Positions 33,953 through 43,600 of a stretch of DNA of 64,000 bases are shown here, one piece after another. Source of the DNA: Paenibacillus daejeonensis DSM 15491 (lineage in GTDB: Bacteria > Bacillota > Bacilli > Paenibacillales > Paenibacillaceae); assembly GCF_000378385.1 (NCBI RefSeq), contig NZ_KB899664.1, positions 310,001 through 374,000 of the forward strand. The letters run 5' to 3'. How positions within the stretch are numbered: the stretch's first letter is position 1; each line of letters opens with the position of its first letter. A program made the translations under genes and the position numbers. A model generated the notes under the pieces. The model searched no databases. It was not told the DNA's origin and was given only the letters and a program-made list of their open reading frames with translations.

Positions 33953-35218
33953 ATGAGAGAACGATTGCAAGCTTACCTATTGGCTGTAGAGGTCCAGGAG
34001 CGGCCGAACTTTGCGAGTGAAATGGAAGAACTGAGAGGGCTCGCAGAGGCCTGTGATATTGATGTTATAGAAGTCTGGACGCAAAAGCTGGACTACCCGC
34101 ACCGCACGCACTACTTGGGGGCAGGAAAATTGAAGGAGGTTGCATCATCCCTGGCAGCCACCGGGGGTGAGATAGCTGTCATTGCTAACGATGAACTGAC
34201 GCCATCCCAAATCCGGACGCTAGAGGCAGAGTTGGAATGCCGCGTTTTGGACCGGACGATGCTTATTCTGGAGCTGTTCGCCTCACGGGCTCGAACGAGG
34301 GAAGCACAGTTGCAAGTAAGAATTGCAGAGCTGCAGTACCGGCTGCCACGCCTGGCGGGACTGCGGGAATCGTTAGGTCGCCAGGGCGGAGGCAGCGGAC
34401 TGATTAACCGGGGCTCCGGGGAAACCAAGCTGGAGCTGGACCGGCGCAAAATTTTGGCGCAGATCGACAGCATGCAGAGTGAGCTGGAGAAGCTGGTGCA
34501 CCGCCGGCAGGTACAGCGCAAGCAGCGGCAGAAGCGCGGCGTCCCGGTTGTGGCGCTAGTGGGCTACACCAACGCAGGCAAATCCAGTCTGCTCAATGCG
34601 CTGTTGCGCAGGTACCAACCGGAATCCGATAAGCAGGTGATGGCTAAAGATATGTTGTTCGCGACGCTGGAGACCTCCGTTCGGAGAATCGAGCTGCCGG
34701 ACCGCCAGCATTTTCTGATCACAGATACTGTCGGCTTCGTTAGCCGGCTGCCGCATCATCTGGTCAAGGCGTTCCGTTCCACCCTGGAGGAGCTGACAGA
34801 GGCGGATCTGCTAATCCACGTTGTGGATTATGCCAACCCAGAGCATGAGCAGCAGGTCGAGGTAACGAGGGCTACCTTGCGCGAGCTGGGGGCGGAGCAT
34901 ATCCCGGTCGTCTACGCCTACAACAAGGCCGATCAAGCAGGGACGACCTATCCGCAGATTGAAGAAGATACGATATACCTCTCCGCTCGGCAGGGTCAAG
35001 GTATCGAGGAATTGGTCGACATGATCCGGGAACGTGTACTGGAGCCTTATATGGCTTGTGATATTACGATTCCTTATGAGGATGGCGGGATCGTTTCTTA
35101 TTTTAACGAGCATGCTCTGGTGCACGAAACCCGGTATGAACCGGAGGGCACGCGGCTGAAGCTATCCTGTGCCCCGGCAGATTATGAGCGCTACCGTGAC
35201 CGGTTCACGGTGCATTGA
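33953..35218 (+). CDS. hflX: GTPase HflX, ribosome-splitting factor
   Basis: 421 residues. An N-terminal HflX domain (THYLGAGKLKEV, LTPSQIRTLE, the Gly-rich loop GRQGGGSGLINRGSGETKLELDRR) and a coiled linker lead to the GTPase domain: G1 GYTNAGKSS, G3 DTVGF, G4 NKAD, G5 SAR. HflX binds the 50S subunit and splits stalled or idle 70S ribosomes; the Listeria homologue HflXr gives macrolide/lincosamide resistance. Whether this protein is a housekeeping HflX or a resistance version cannot be read from sequence, but its attenuator leader argues for induction by translation inhibitors. GAGAGG precedes the ATG. A terminator follows, so it is a single-gene unit. Confidence 0.95.
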   Translation: MRERLQAYLLAVEVQERPNFASEMEELRGLAEACDIDVIEVWTQKLDYPHRTHYLGAGKLKEVASSLAATGGEIAVIANDELTPSQIRTLEAELECRVLDRTMLILELFASRARTREAQLQVRIAELQYRLPRLAGLRESLGRQGGGSGLINRGSGETKLELDRRKILAQIDSMQSELEKLVHRRQVQRKQRQKRGVPVVALVGYTNAGKSSLLNALLRRYQPESDKQVMAKDMLFATLETSVRRIELPDRQHFLITDTVGFVSRLPHHLVKAFRSTLEELTEADLLIHVVDYANPEHEQQVEVTRATLRELGAEHIPVVYAYNKADQAGTTYPQIEEDTIYLSARQGQGIEELVDMIRERVLEPYMACDITIPYEDGGIVSYFNEHALVHETRYEPEGTRLKLSCAPADYERYRDRFTVH

Positions 35219-35225
35219 CCCCATT

Positions 35226-35252
35226 ACCCGTACAGAATTCCTGTGCGGGTTT
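35226..35252 (+). terminator. Intrinsic terminator after hflX
   Basis: ACCCG-T-ACAG / CTGT-G-CGGGT around an AATTC loop, then TTTTC; 7 nt after the stop. Confidence 0.82.
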
Positions 35253-35417
35253 TTCTTTGTTCTCTGCCGAGCATCAGAAGAAATAAATACCAAATAAGTA
35301 AAGCCAAATCCCACAAAAGCCGATATAGTAAAGAAGAACTAATCTTCTAATGCGTGTTCTAAAAGGTCGGTGTTCAGCACCTCGTGATCAACGGCGAACT
35401 TTTTGAACAACCTCTAG

Positions 35418-35443
35418 TGAAACGGACCCGTCGTGGGACCGTA
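35418..35443 (+). promoter_or_regulatory. ECF-type (sigma-W-like) promoter of the TPM gene
   Basis: TGAAAC (35418-35423), exactly 16 bp, then CGTA (35440-35443): the consensus spacing and words of Bacillus sigma-W/M promoters. It lies 66 bp before the start codon. Confidence 0.65.
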
Positions 35444-35508
35444 TAGATAGATCCAAAGGATTATAATGGTAATCTTCTTGGAGCATCCAGCGAAAGGAAA
35501 GATGAAAC

Positions 35509-38031
35509 TTGAAGAGCTTACGGGTGGGGTTGGCAGTATGGGTGCTGTGCGCAATAGTGTTGGGGCTGATTGGGGGCGGAGTAGCGCAGGCCTCGGGTCT
35601 GCCGGACAACCTGGGGCCCCTACAGGACCGGGCAGGATTTTTCACAGCGGAGCAAAAGGCGGAGATTAAGCAGGACATCGCGAGTAAGGAGAACCTTGGT
35701 TTCTACGTACTGACGGTGGGCAGCCTGAATGGACGGGATGCCGCGGAGTATGCGACAGCCATATATGAGCATTGGGGCCTGGAGGAGCGAGACGTTCTGT
35801 TCCTCATTGCCCAACAAGAGCGAATTGTCGAAGTGCGTTTCAACAATGATCAGCTCAAAGCAGCGATGGATAACCAACTGCCAGCTGACTATGACGATGA
35901 CGGCAACACGACAGAACCCAAAATTAATGAAATTCTGGACGTCCATTTTGTCCCTTTTGCAAGAGAAGGGAATTTCAAAGAAGCACTAACGCAAACATTT
36001 CTTATTCTGGACCCACTAAAAGTGGACGCAGCCCCAACGGTTGAGACGACAGAGGCGCCAGCTACAACAGCGATAGAAGAGAACAACTCCGCAGCGTCAG
36101 AACCAGGTGGGTTCCAAACCTTTATGGGGAAGGTATTCCATATTCTATGGCAGGTCATCCTGTGGTCGGCCCTCGTGATCCTTGTTATTGTGATATTCCG
36201 GCGTTGGCGTACTGGAGCGCATCTGCAGGCTGAGATCAGGGAATACAGGAGGATCAGCGGCGAATTAATGGTGACGGTGAATCGTTCGCTTGAGGGTGTG
36301 TCCGCGCTGGCGGAAATAAGCAAAGGCAGAACCGAACGTGTCGCCAAGGAATTGGAAGGCACACTGACTGATTTGTTGATTGCGGCAGAGGAGCTGAGCA
36401 AGAAGCCCGAAAGGGAGGGGTTTGTACTGGGGCTTGCTAAGCTGGAAAAAGAGCAGACGCGATTGAATCAAGGCGTAGCCCTATTAAATCGGACCGCTGA
36501 ACGAGCGATTGAATCGGCAGAAGAGCTTGCCGGGCACGAACAAGAAGTGCCCAAGATCGTTCAACGACTCCAATCGGAAACAAGGACAGGCCTGTCTGCC
36601 TACGAAGAGCTGGAGGGTCTATTGGAAGGACCGGTAGAACCGATGAGGCGGGAATTCAAAGAGCTGGAAGAACTGCTGCATCAAGCACGGGAGCATGCCG
36701 TTCTTGATGTGCTGACTGCGCGTGACTGGACCGGCCGTGCGGAGCGATCGATGGCGGCGCTTGCTTCCAGTCTGCAGGAGCTCTTGAAGCTATCCCGCCG
36801 ATATCAGGCCTATCCTGAATTGGAGCGACAAATACGCCAATCCATTAAGCATGTGATTCAAGAGCATAACCTGTATGAGCGAGAGCAAGATATCTATCAT
36901 ATCCTTGAAGAGAGCAGTAAACTGGTACCGCAGCTTCTGCAATTTTTGCGCAAGGCAGAAATCATATCCGCTCGCACACAGTGGCAACGTATGGAGAAGC
37001 TGTTAGCCGAAGCCCGGGACAAAGCAGACCGTCTTGCTGAGCTGCAGAGCAGTAACAATAGTAAAGCAGCTGTGCTGGACGATCGGGTTCGTGAGCTGGA
37101 TCGGCTCGTGAAGCAATTGGATCAAGAGTTCTTCCGCCTGTCCAATGCGTTTAAGAAATCGTTATGGCAGCCGCTTGAAACGGATTTTGTACAGTTAAAA
37201 CGCGAGCATGCTGCTGCAAGAATCGAATTGGAGAAAGCCAATGAGCTGCAGGCGCGACAGCAATTTCAGAAGGCGAAAGAAAGGTTCGACGACCTCGCCA
37301 TAGGTGCGAAGCAATTAGAGAAAAAGCTGCTTCAATGCGAGCAGAACATTATCCAGTTGGATGAGCAAAAGCAAGCGGCCATTGACGGTTTTGAAAAAGC
37401 TAGGGCAGCATTCGAAAGTCTGAAAGAAGAGGTTCATGCTTCGGATTTGATCATCTTGCCTGAAGCGGGACTGGAGGCCGATTATCGTGTGGTGGAAGAG
37501 GTGGCCAAGCGCTTCCGCGAAGCGGCCGATATCTGGCCTTGCGATCTGCAGCATTTGCAAAAACAAGAGGCGTTGCACAAGGAAGCGATCGCCCAATGTC
37601 GCGAACACTATGAACAAATTCAACAGAAGAAGGAACATGCGGTTACGACGCTTGAGCGCTTCACCATCTTGTTTCATCGAGTTATAGATACGACGTCAGG
37701 CATCTTCTATAAGATGGCTAGAAAGCGTGACTTCCGAGAGTTGGATAGAGAGATGCACGCTTTAATTGAAAGTGGTCGTTACAATGAAGCGATTGAACAG
37801 CTAGCGGAGCTGCAGCGTTTTATTGATACGGTAGTCAACAAAGGTGAATATATCAAACGGACCGTCGTACAACAGCCCACGGTGACGACCAAAACGAAAG
37901 AACGTCGCAAGAGCGATATGTCTTTGGAACAGGAAATGTCGTCCTTGTCCGAGAAATCATCTTCCAAATCCAAATCTGTGGAGCCCACCGGACCCATGTT
38001 TGACTGGGGTGGAAAGGGCCCTTCTAGTTAG
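35509..38031 (+). CDS. TPM-domain membrane protein with long coiled coil
   Basis: 840 residues. Signal peptide (about 1-29, ending VAQAS), an extracytoplasmic TPM domain (about 31-165: DRAGFFTAEQKAEI, YVLTVGSLNGRDAAEYATAIYEHWG, RDVLFLIAQQERIVEVRF), one membrane helix (about 212-232), and some 550 cytoplasmic residues of mostly helical, Glu/Lys/Gln-rich coiled coil, then a Ser/Lys-rich tail. The coil recalls EzrA-like septation regulators, without firm assignment. TPM proteins such as B. subtilis YdjH belong to the sigma-W envelope-stress set, which fits the ECF promoter. The start is TTG at 35509 after AAAGGAAAG; the ATG at 35502 is out of frame. Confidence 0.8.
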   Translation: MKSLRVGLAVWVLCAIVLGLIGGGVAQASGLPDNLGPLQDRAGFFTAEQKAEIKQDIASKENLGFYVLTVGSLNGRDAAEYATAIYEHWGLEERDVLFLIAQQERIVEVRFNNDQLKAAMDNQLPADYDDDGNTTEPKINEILDVHFVPFAREGNFKEALTQTFLILDPLKVDAAPTVETTEAPATTAIEENNSAASEPGGFQTFMGKVFHILWQVILWSALVILVIVIFRRWRTGAHLQAEIREYRRISGELMVTVNRSLEGVSALAEISKGRTERVAKELEGTLTDLLIAAEELSKKPEREGFVLGLAKLEKEQTRLNQGVALLNRTAERAIESAEELAGHEQEVPKIVQRLQSETRTGLSAYEELEGLLEGPVEPMRREFKELEELLHQAREHAVLDVLTARDWTGRAERSMAALASSLQELLKLSRRYQAYPELERQIRQSIKHVIQEHNLYEREQDIYHILEESSKLVPQLLQFLRKAEIISARTQWQRMEKLLAEARDKADRLAELQSSNNSKAAVLDDRVRELDRLVKQLDQEFFRLSNAFKKSLWQPLETDFVQLKREHAAARIELEKANELQARQQFQKAKERFDDLAIGAKQLEKKLLQCEQNIIQLDEQKQAAIDGFEKARAAFESLKEEVHASDLIILPEAGLEADYRVVEEVAKRFREAADIWPCDLQHLQKQEALHKEAIAQCREHYEQIQQKKEHAVTTLERFTILFHRVIDTTSGIFYKMARKRDFRELDREMHALIESGRYNEAIEQLAELQRFIDTVVNKGEYIKRTVVQQPTVTTKTKERRKSDMSLEQEMSSLSEKSSSKSKSVEPTGPMFDWGGKGPSS

Positions 38032-38055
38032 ACTTAAACCATACCTCATTTAACT

Positions 38056-38098
38056 AAAAAGACCTCAATCTCCATCATTGGAGGTTGAGGTCTTTTTT
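38056..38098. terminator. Intrinsic terminator after the TPM gene
   Basis: AAAGACCTCAA-TCTCC / GGAGG-TTGAGGTCTTT with a 6-nt loop and a long T tract, immediately upstream of array 3. Confidence 0.9.
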
Positions 38099-38120
38099 GT
38101 AGTTAAGATGTGTACACCCA

Positions 38121-38410
38121 CCGTCGGCTGTAACGCACCTTTGTTCCTCTATTTGCCCGGCAAGCTGTAGGATGTCGGCTGTAACGCACCTTTGTTCCTC
38201 TATTTGCCCGGCAAACTGCAGGGTGTCGGCTGTAACGCACCTTTGTTCCTCTATTTGCTCGGCAAACTGCAGGATGTCGGCTGTAACGCACCTTTGTTCC
38301 TCTATTTGCTCGGCAAGCTGCAGGATGTCGGCTGTAACGCACCTTTGTTCCTCTATTTGCCCGGCAAACTGTAGGTTGTTGGTCATAACGCACCAAAGCG
38401 GCCGTCAGAG
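38121..38410. repeat. Tandem array 3, six units of exactly 51 bp
   Basis: TAACGCACC starts at 38131, 38182, 38233, 38284 and 38335, and a degenerate last unit (TAACGCACCAAAG) at 38386; every step is 51 bp. The unit continues TTTGTTCCTCTATTTGCYCGG, then a variable CAARCTGYAGG-TGTCGGC. The open frames through it have no ribosome binding site. It lies between convergent genes. TAACG with CTATTTG 13 bp later also links it to block 4. Confidence 0.93.
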
Positions 38411-38453
38411 CCGGGAGATAAGTCTCTTAGCACTGTAAGCGCTCCTGGCAATC

Positions 38454-39728
38454 TTACTCCACTCCCGTATTCAAGTAATCCCGGGTCAGCTGCTTCCAGC
38501 GTTCAGGGGAGCCTTCCGAGGCGGCCCATTGTACCATGACGATGGATTCGCCTGGCTGGAAGTCCAGCGACAGCGAAGGCTGGTTGCTTAGCCTGGTGCT
38601 GTTCAGATAGAAGGCAATGCCTTCTTCCTTGACGATGGCTACGAGATCCTTGTTGGGTGAAGAATAGGCATCCAGGGCCTCCGGCTCGCGCTGCCAGATC
38701 TCTTCCCAAGCTACGCCCAGCTTGTCATGGGAGACGACTTCGCGCGGGAGCGGCTGGAGCAGATCCTTCACCTCATAAGAGGTCTGATCGTTATTGTATT
38801 CCACTTGTTGAGCCGTCCAACGACCCGGCTTGCGGACAATTGTCCAATGGCTTGGTGATTCTTTGATGTCACCAAGACTAGGCACAATCGTATCCTGGCC
38901 AGGGACCGGGAAGATCTCGCTAAGTGGCACATGCGATTCCAGCAGAGGCTGGATGTTCGGCAGCCGGTTGGCCGTGAGCTGGTCAATATGCTTCACCCAG
39001 AACAATCTCAGTGGCTCCGCACGGTCAGCAGTGACCGCTTCCTGCTCGATCGCCACGTCACGATTCCCTGCGAAGAGCAGCTTCTCGGATACGATTACTG
39101 GCTCATCACTAAAGGGTAGCTCCGTCTCGGTTGCAGGTACATCATCTTCTGAGCTAGTTACAGTCGCTTCTGTATCCTGTCGCTTAGCTGGCGCGGCTGA
39201 GAGAATCTGTACCTCTTTGCCTTGATTCTTCTCCACCACCGGCTCGATCATCCAGAAATCCTGGTTGTAGGGCATCAGAATACCCTCCCCTTGCGAGGCC
39301 TCAACGACTTGGCCGTCCTCCGGCGCGATTAGAACCGTCCGGTAATCGCTGTAGGCATGACTGGTTTCGGTGGCGGGATGATCCGTCCGCAGGCCGATCA
39401 GCACAGCAGTTTGCAGCAGCGGATCTTCATAGTTGTTCTCATCTGCCGTATCCATAGCCGCCTGGTTCGCCATGTTAGACGATCCCGTCTTGTTAAGCGG
39501 GTCCATAGGCGTGCCTATATTGCCACTAAACAGGATGATGGCGAACACCGCCACCATGGCGAAAGCGCCGCCTGCCCATGCGAGCGGGAACCGCTTCTGG
39601 CGCTGTGGCCTGGGGGAATGGGATGCAGTGTCGAGTATTTTTTTCTGCAGGGCAGAGTTAAAGCTTCTTCCACGCAGGGGACCCTCGCTAAGCTCTTGCC
39701 GCAAATCCTCGTAATCGCTAGGATCCAT
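38454..39728 (-). CDS. Putative anti-sigma factor, membrane anchored
   Basis: 424 residues. A short cytoplasmic N terminus (about 1-46), one membrane helix (about 47-69, FPLAWAGGAFAMVAVFAIIL) and a large extracytoplasmic part with no family I recognise. Its start overlaps the end of the ECF sigma gene by 11 bp, the standard arrangement for a membrane-bound anti-sigma factor (RsiX/RsiV style); identity rests mainly on this context. The outer domain may sense envelope damage. No classical zinc-binding ZAS motif is visible. Confidence 0.65.
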   Translation of the reverse strand: MDPSDYEDLRQELSEGPLRGRSFNSALQKKILDTASHSPRPQRQKRFPLAWAGGAFAMVAVFAIILFSGNIGTPMDPLNKTGSSNMANQAAMDTADENNYEDPLLQTAVLIGLRTDHPATETSHAYSDYRTVLIAPEDGQVVEASQGEGILMPYNQDFWMIEPVVEKNQGKEVQILSAAPAKRQDTEATVTSSEDDVPATETELPFSDEPVIVSEKLLFAGNRDVAIEQEAVTADRAEPLRLFWVKHIDQLTANRLPNIQPLLESHVPLSEIFPVPGQDTIVPSLGDIKESPSHWTIVRKPGRWTAQQVEYNNDQTSYEVKDLLQPLPREVVSHDKLGVAWEEIWQREPEALDAYSSPNKDLVAIVKEEGIAFYLNSTRLSNQPSLSLDFQPGESIVMVQWAASEGSPERWKQLTRDYLNTGVE

Positions 39729-40275
39729 TGTTTTGTCGCTCCTTTATCTTGGATAGTTTCAATCGCGCATGATGCAATCTGGATTTAATGGTGCCTTCAC
39801 TGACATCCAGAATCTTGGCGATCTCTTTCATCGATAGCTGATAATGTGCAAACAGAATAATGGCTTCACGGTACTTGACCGGCAATTGCAATACCATATC
39901 CCACATGTTGTTCACAGTGGCCGCTTGCATAACCTCCTGTTCTGCGGACTGCTGTCCCCCCTCGGAGGAGAAGTAGTCGACTAATGTAATCTTGCGAAAG
40001 TAGGCGGAGCGGCGATAATCCAGAACTGTATTGCGGGTGATCGTCAGCAGCCAGGTTTTAAGAGAAGATTCGCTTCGGAACGTGAACAAGCTCCGGTACA
40101 CCTTAAGAAAAACATCTTGGGAGATGTCGTCCGCAAGCTCCGGCTTGCGGGTCATGCTATACGCATAGTTCCAGACATCTTTACCGTAAGAGGTCATTAG
40201 TTCATTCAGAATGGCCTGTTTATCCTCACTATCGGTCAGTGTCTTTAAGTAATCAAACTTTGCATCGGAGTTCAA
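39718..40275 (-). CDS. ECF-type RNA polymerase sigma factor (SigX-like)
   Basis: 185 residues from the TTG at 40275. Region 2 (YGKDVWNYAYSMTRKPELADDISQDVFLKVYRSL, then FRSESSLKTWLLTITRNTVLDYRR) and region 4 (LPVKYREAIILFAHYQLSMKEIAKILDVSEGTIKSRLHHARLKL) are complete. The TTG start is chosen because GAGGTGG lies 5 nt before it; the ATG at 40314 lies upstream of the predicted transcription start. Own-type promoter (TGAACT-N16-CGTC) suggests autoregulation. Cotranscribed with the anti-sigma gene. Confidence 0.88.
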   Translation of the reverse strand: MNSDAKFDYLKTLTDSEDKQAILNELMTSYGKDVWNYAYSMTRKPELADDISQDVFLKVYRSLFTFRSESSLKTWLLTITRNTVLDYRRSAYFRKITLVDYFSSEGGQQSAEQEVMQAATVNNMWDMVLQLPVKYREAIILFAHYQLSMKEIAKILDVSEGTIKSRLHHARLKLSKIKERQNNGS

Positions 40276-40297
40276 AACCGCCACCTCTATCTGTATC

Positions 40298-40323
40298 GAC
40301 GTATGAAAAGTCATTCGAGTTCA
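40298..40323 (-). promoter_or_regulatory. ECF-type autoregulated promoter of the sigma/anti-sigma operon
   Basis: On the minus strand TGAACT (40323-40318), 16 bp, CGTC (40301-40298). The spacing equals that of the TPM gene promoter at 35418. It leaves a leader of about 15 nt before the TTG start. The remaining gap up to 40682 holds nothing I can name. Confidence 0.6.
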
Positions 40324-40682
40324 ATAATTTAAAGAAAAGCTAAAGATTTTCTTAAGATTTTCTTGAACATCGTAAAAACATTGAATTTATCGGTAAAAAT
40401 AGCCAAAAAACCGTTGCGGGACATGAGAAAAGGAGGCTCTCCTTGGCTCTATCACGCTTACCGGCCGGCACCTGCTTAAGAATCCCTCTCATTATAACAT
40501 GCTGGGCGTACAAGACCATAATTGGTGACAAGAAGTTTACATTTGAAAAAAATGGAGCAACAGAAGGGCATGAACCTGAAGTTATTGGCTCTACAAAAAA
40601 TGGCCTCCTCAGTCAATACTCAAAGGGAGGCATCTAAGGGGGAACAAGGTGAATAGTTAATGATATCTGGAGGAGGGGTTGT

Positions 40683-43600
40683 ATGCTCAAACGAGGGTTA
40701 TGCTTTATGATCGCAGCTGTCATGCTCGTATCAGGTTTGTTGCCTGCAAGCAGGCAAGCCGTAGCAGCTTCGGCGCAGACTGCGGGAGACTGGCAAGGCC
40801 ACTGGGCGCAGGAAGAGATTGGCCGCTGGCTGGATAGTGGTTTGTTGGAAGGTTATCCGGATGGCAGCTTCCGTCCACAGCAGTCGCTGACGCGGGCGGA
40901 ATTTGCAGTTGTTTTGACACGGTTGTTTGGACTTCGGGCAGAGGCGGCTCCGGTGTTTGCAGATATTAAACCGGGCGAGTGGCACGCTGAAGCCATCGAT
41001 GCTTTGACACGAGCAGGCTTGGCGGAGGGGTATCCAGATGGCACGTTTCAGCCTTCTCGATCGGTGACCCGACAGGAGGCAGCGGTACTGCTGTATCGGG
41101 CTTTTTTATTCAAGGAAGAAGATGCGCCCACTGGGGGGACATCAAGTTACAAAGACCAGGAAGCCATCGGCAGCTTTGCCAGCGAGGCAGTTCGTCAGCT
41201 GGGGGGCCGAGGCGTCTTGCTCGGCTATCCGGATGGCAGCTTTCGTCCACAGGAGCCATTGACCCGGGCCAGTGCGGCTGCGATGCTGCACCGATTGACG
41301 GGTTCGTGGATGCATAGCGCAGATGATATGGCCCAGGGCAGAATACAGGGACATGTTCTGGTGGCTGCTGGTAATACTAAGGTAGAGGACGCAAATGTCG
41401 AAGGCAATGTGTATGTCACAGCAGGCTCTGCATCGGGAGACTTGAGTATCATTCGAACAATAGTAGAGGGCATGATTCATTTTCAAGGGGCACAAGATAT
41501 CCTGCTGAAGGATACGGTGGCGAGAGCCGCAGTCATTCATAGATCAGGTACAGCCATAAAGGCAGAGGGTACAACCAAGATGGGCCACATCCGTTTTGCC
41601 GCTGGTGGATCATGGGATCATAGCGGAGCGGACACCGGCGGTGCAGTCCAAATCATGACGAGTGAAAGCGTGCAATTGAAAGGGAATTATGAAAGCGTGA
41701 CCATTACAGCATCCTCGAATGTGCGGATCGAAGGTGCAGTGGATGCCATCCGGGTCGATAGCAGCATGGCCTATGTCAATGGCGTGGAGCTGAAGCGCGG
41801 CCAGACCTATACACTCTCCAACGGACAATTAGTGGAGGCAGGGGAGGCGGCTCCGCCTCCAACACCACCTGCAACCGGACCGGTAATCCCTGGACCGAAC
41901 CCTAACCCCAATAATCCCGGTGAACCACAGCTGTGGACGCTGGTATGGTCCGATGAATTCGACGGTAGCGGCGAACGGCTGAACGAGCATGGCGTCGACC
42001 TTGGTAAATGGGGCTTCCAGAACGGCACGGGATCGCAATACGGACTGGATGGCTGGGGCAATAATGAGCAACAGTATTACACGGAGGACAATGTCCGTGT
42101 GCAAGATGGCCGCCTGGTCATCGAGGCCAGAAATGACGGTCGTGGCGGCAAACCGTATACTTCGGGACGGCTGTACACGGCGCCTACATTTTCCAAAGCC
42201 TACGGCAAGTTCGAGGCGCGGATCAAGATGCCGACCGGTCAGGGATTCTGGCCAGCCTTCTGGATGATGCCGCAGGACAGCGAGTATGGCGTATGGGCAT
42301 CCTCCGGAGAGATCGATATTATGGAAGCCAGAGGCCGGCAGCCCGACCACGTAGGCGGTACAATCCATTACGGGGGCGTGTGGCCGGGCAACAAGTATAT
42401 GGGAAGAGAGTATTATTTTCCGCAGGGGCAGTCCATTGCCGAATACCATACGTATGCTCTAGAGTGGGAGCCTGGCGAGCTTCGCTGGTATGTGGATGGC
42501 CAGTTGTACTCGACGCTCAATAATTGGGATAGTCAGGGGCAAGACCAGCCTACGCGTTATGCGTATCCAGCGCCCTTTGACAAGCCATTCTATATGATTC
42601 TGAACCTAGCGGTTGGCGGGACGTATGATGGTAATCGCGAACCGGAGCCTTCGATGTTCCCGGCGCAGATGGAGGTCGACTACGTACGGGTGTATGAGCT
42701 GACCGGCAGACCTTACCGCGAGGCTGTCCAGCCCATCGTGGACAAAGAAGAGCTGCCGCCTGGGGCCAAGCTGCCGGTGGACGGCAACTATATCTATGAT
42801 TCGGGCTATGATCGTCCTATTACGACGGTTACGAAAGACAGTGACACTCTGCATCCACAGGATTGGAATTTTGTTGCCCTGGATACGTTCGGCGGGCGGG
42901 GCAGCGTCGCAATTGAGGAGACAGGTGGCAGCCGCTTCGCTCGGGTGGATATAGCCGAGGGTGGCTCGCAGGTGCATTCGGTGCAGTTAATACAGCATCT
43001 GACGCTGACCAAAGGCAGATATTATCGGGTCAGCTATGACGCCAAGGCCGCGTCTGACCGAACTCTCACCGTCAAGCTGGGAGGAGGCGCCGAGCGGGGA
43101 TATGCTGCCTACTCCGACAGCAAGACGATCCAGCTGCATAGTGATGTGGCCTCTCATACCTTTGCCTTCCAGATGCTCGCAGACTCCGATGCCAGAGCGA
43201 GGCTGGAGTTCAATATGGGAACGAATGCGAGTTCCGTGTGGATTGGTCATGTCAAAGTGGAGGAAATCGAGGGCATTCCATTGGATGAGGATGGAGAGAA
43301 GCCGCCGCTCGCGGATGGCAACCATGTCTATAATGGTTCTTTTAATCTGGGGGAGATGCACCGGATGACTTACTGGCATTTTGATGTTCAGCCAGATGCG
43401 GTGGCAACGGCCCGGGTAGACAGCCGAGAGAACCGGCTGCGGGTAACGGTGGCAGGCGGAGGCGCAGCCTTGTCCGCCGTAGCGTTGACCCAGCGGGGCA
43501 TCGAGCTGCTGCGGGGCGAGGATTACACCCTGAGCTTCCAGGCCAAGGCAGCAGAGGCCGACCGCACCGTGGGTGTCTCGCTTGGTAGCAGCGACGGCAC

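Noticed and set aside
1334-38410. CRISPR arrays
   Set aside because: Arrays 1-3 repeat over the whole 51-bp unit with gradual variation; there are no unique spacers, no leader and no cas genes nearby.
40275-40314. Upstream ATG start (40314) for the ECF sigma gene
   Set aside because: It would lie upstream of the predicted transcription start; the TTG at 40275 has GAGGTGG at proper spacing.
40443-40637. 64-codon open frame before the laminarinase gene
   Set aside because: No good ribosome binding site, no recognisable domain and atypical composition; probably noncoding.
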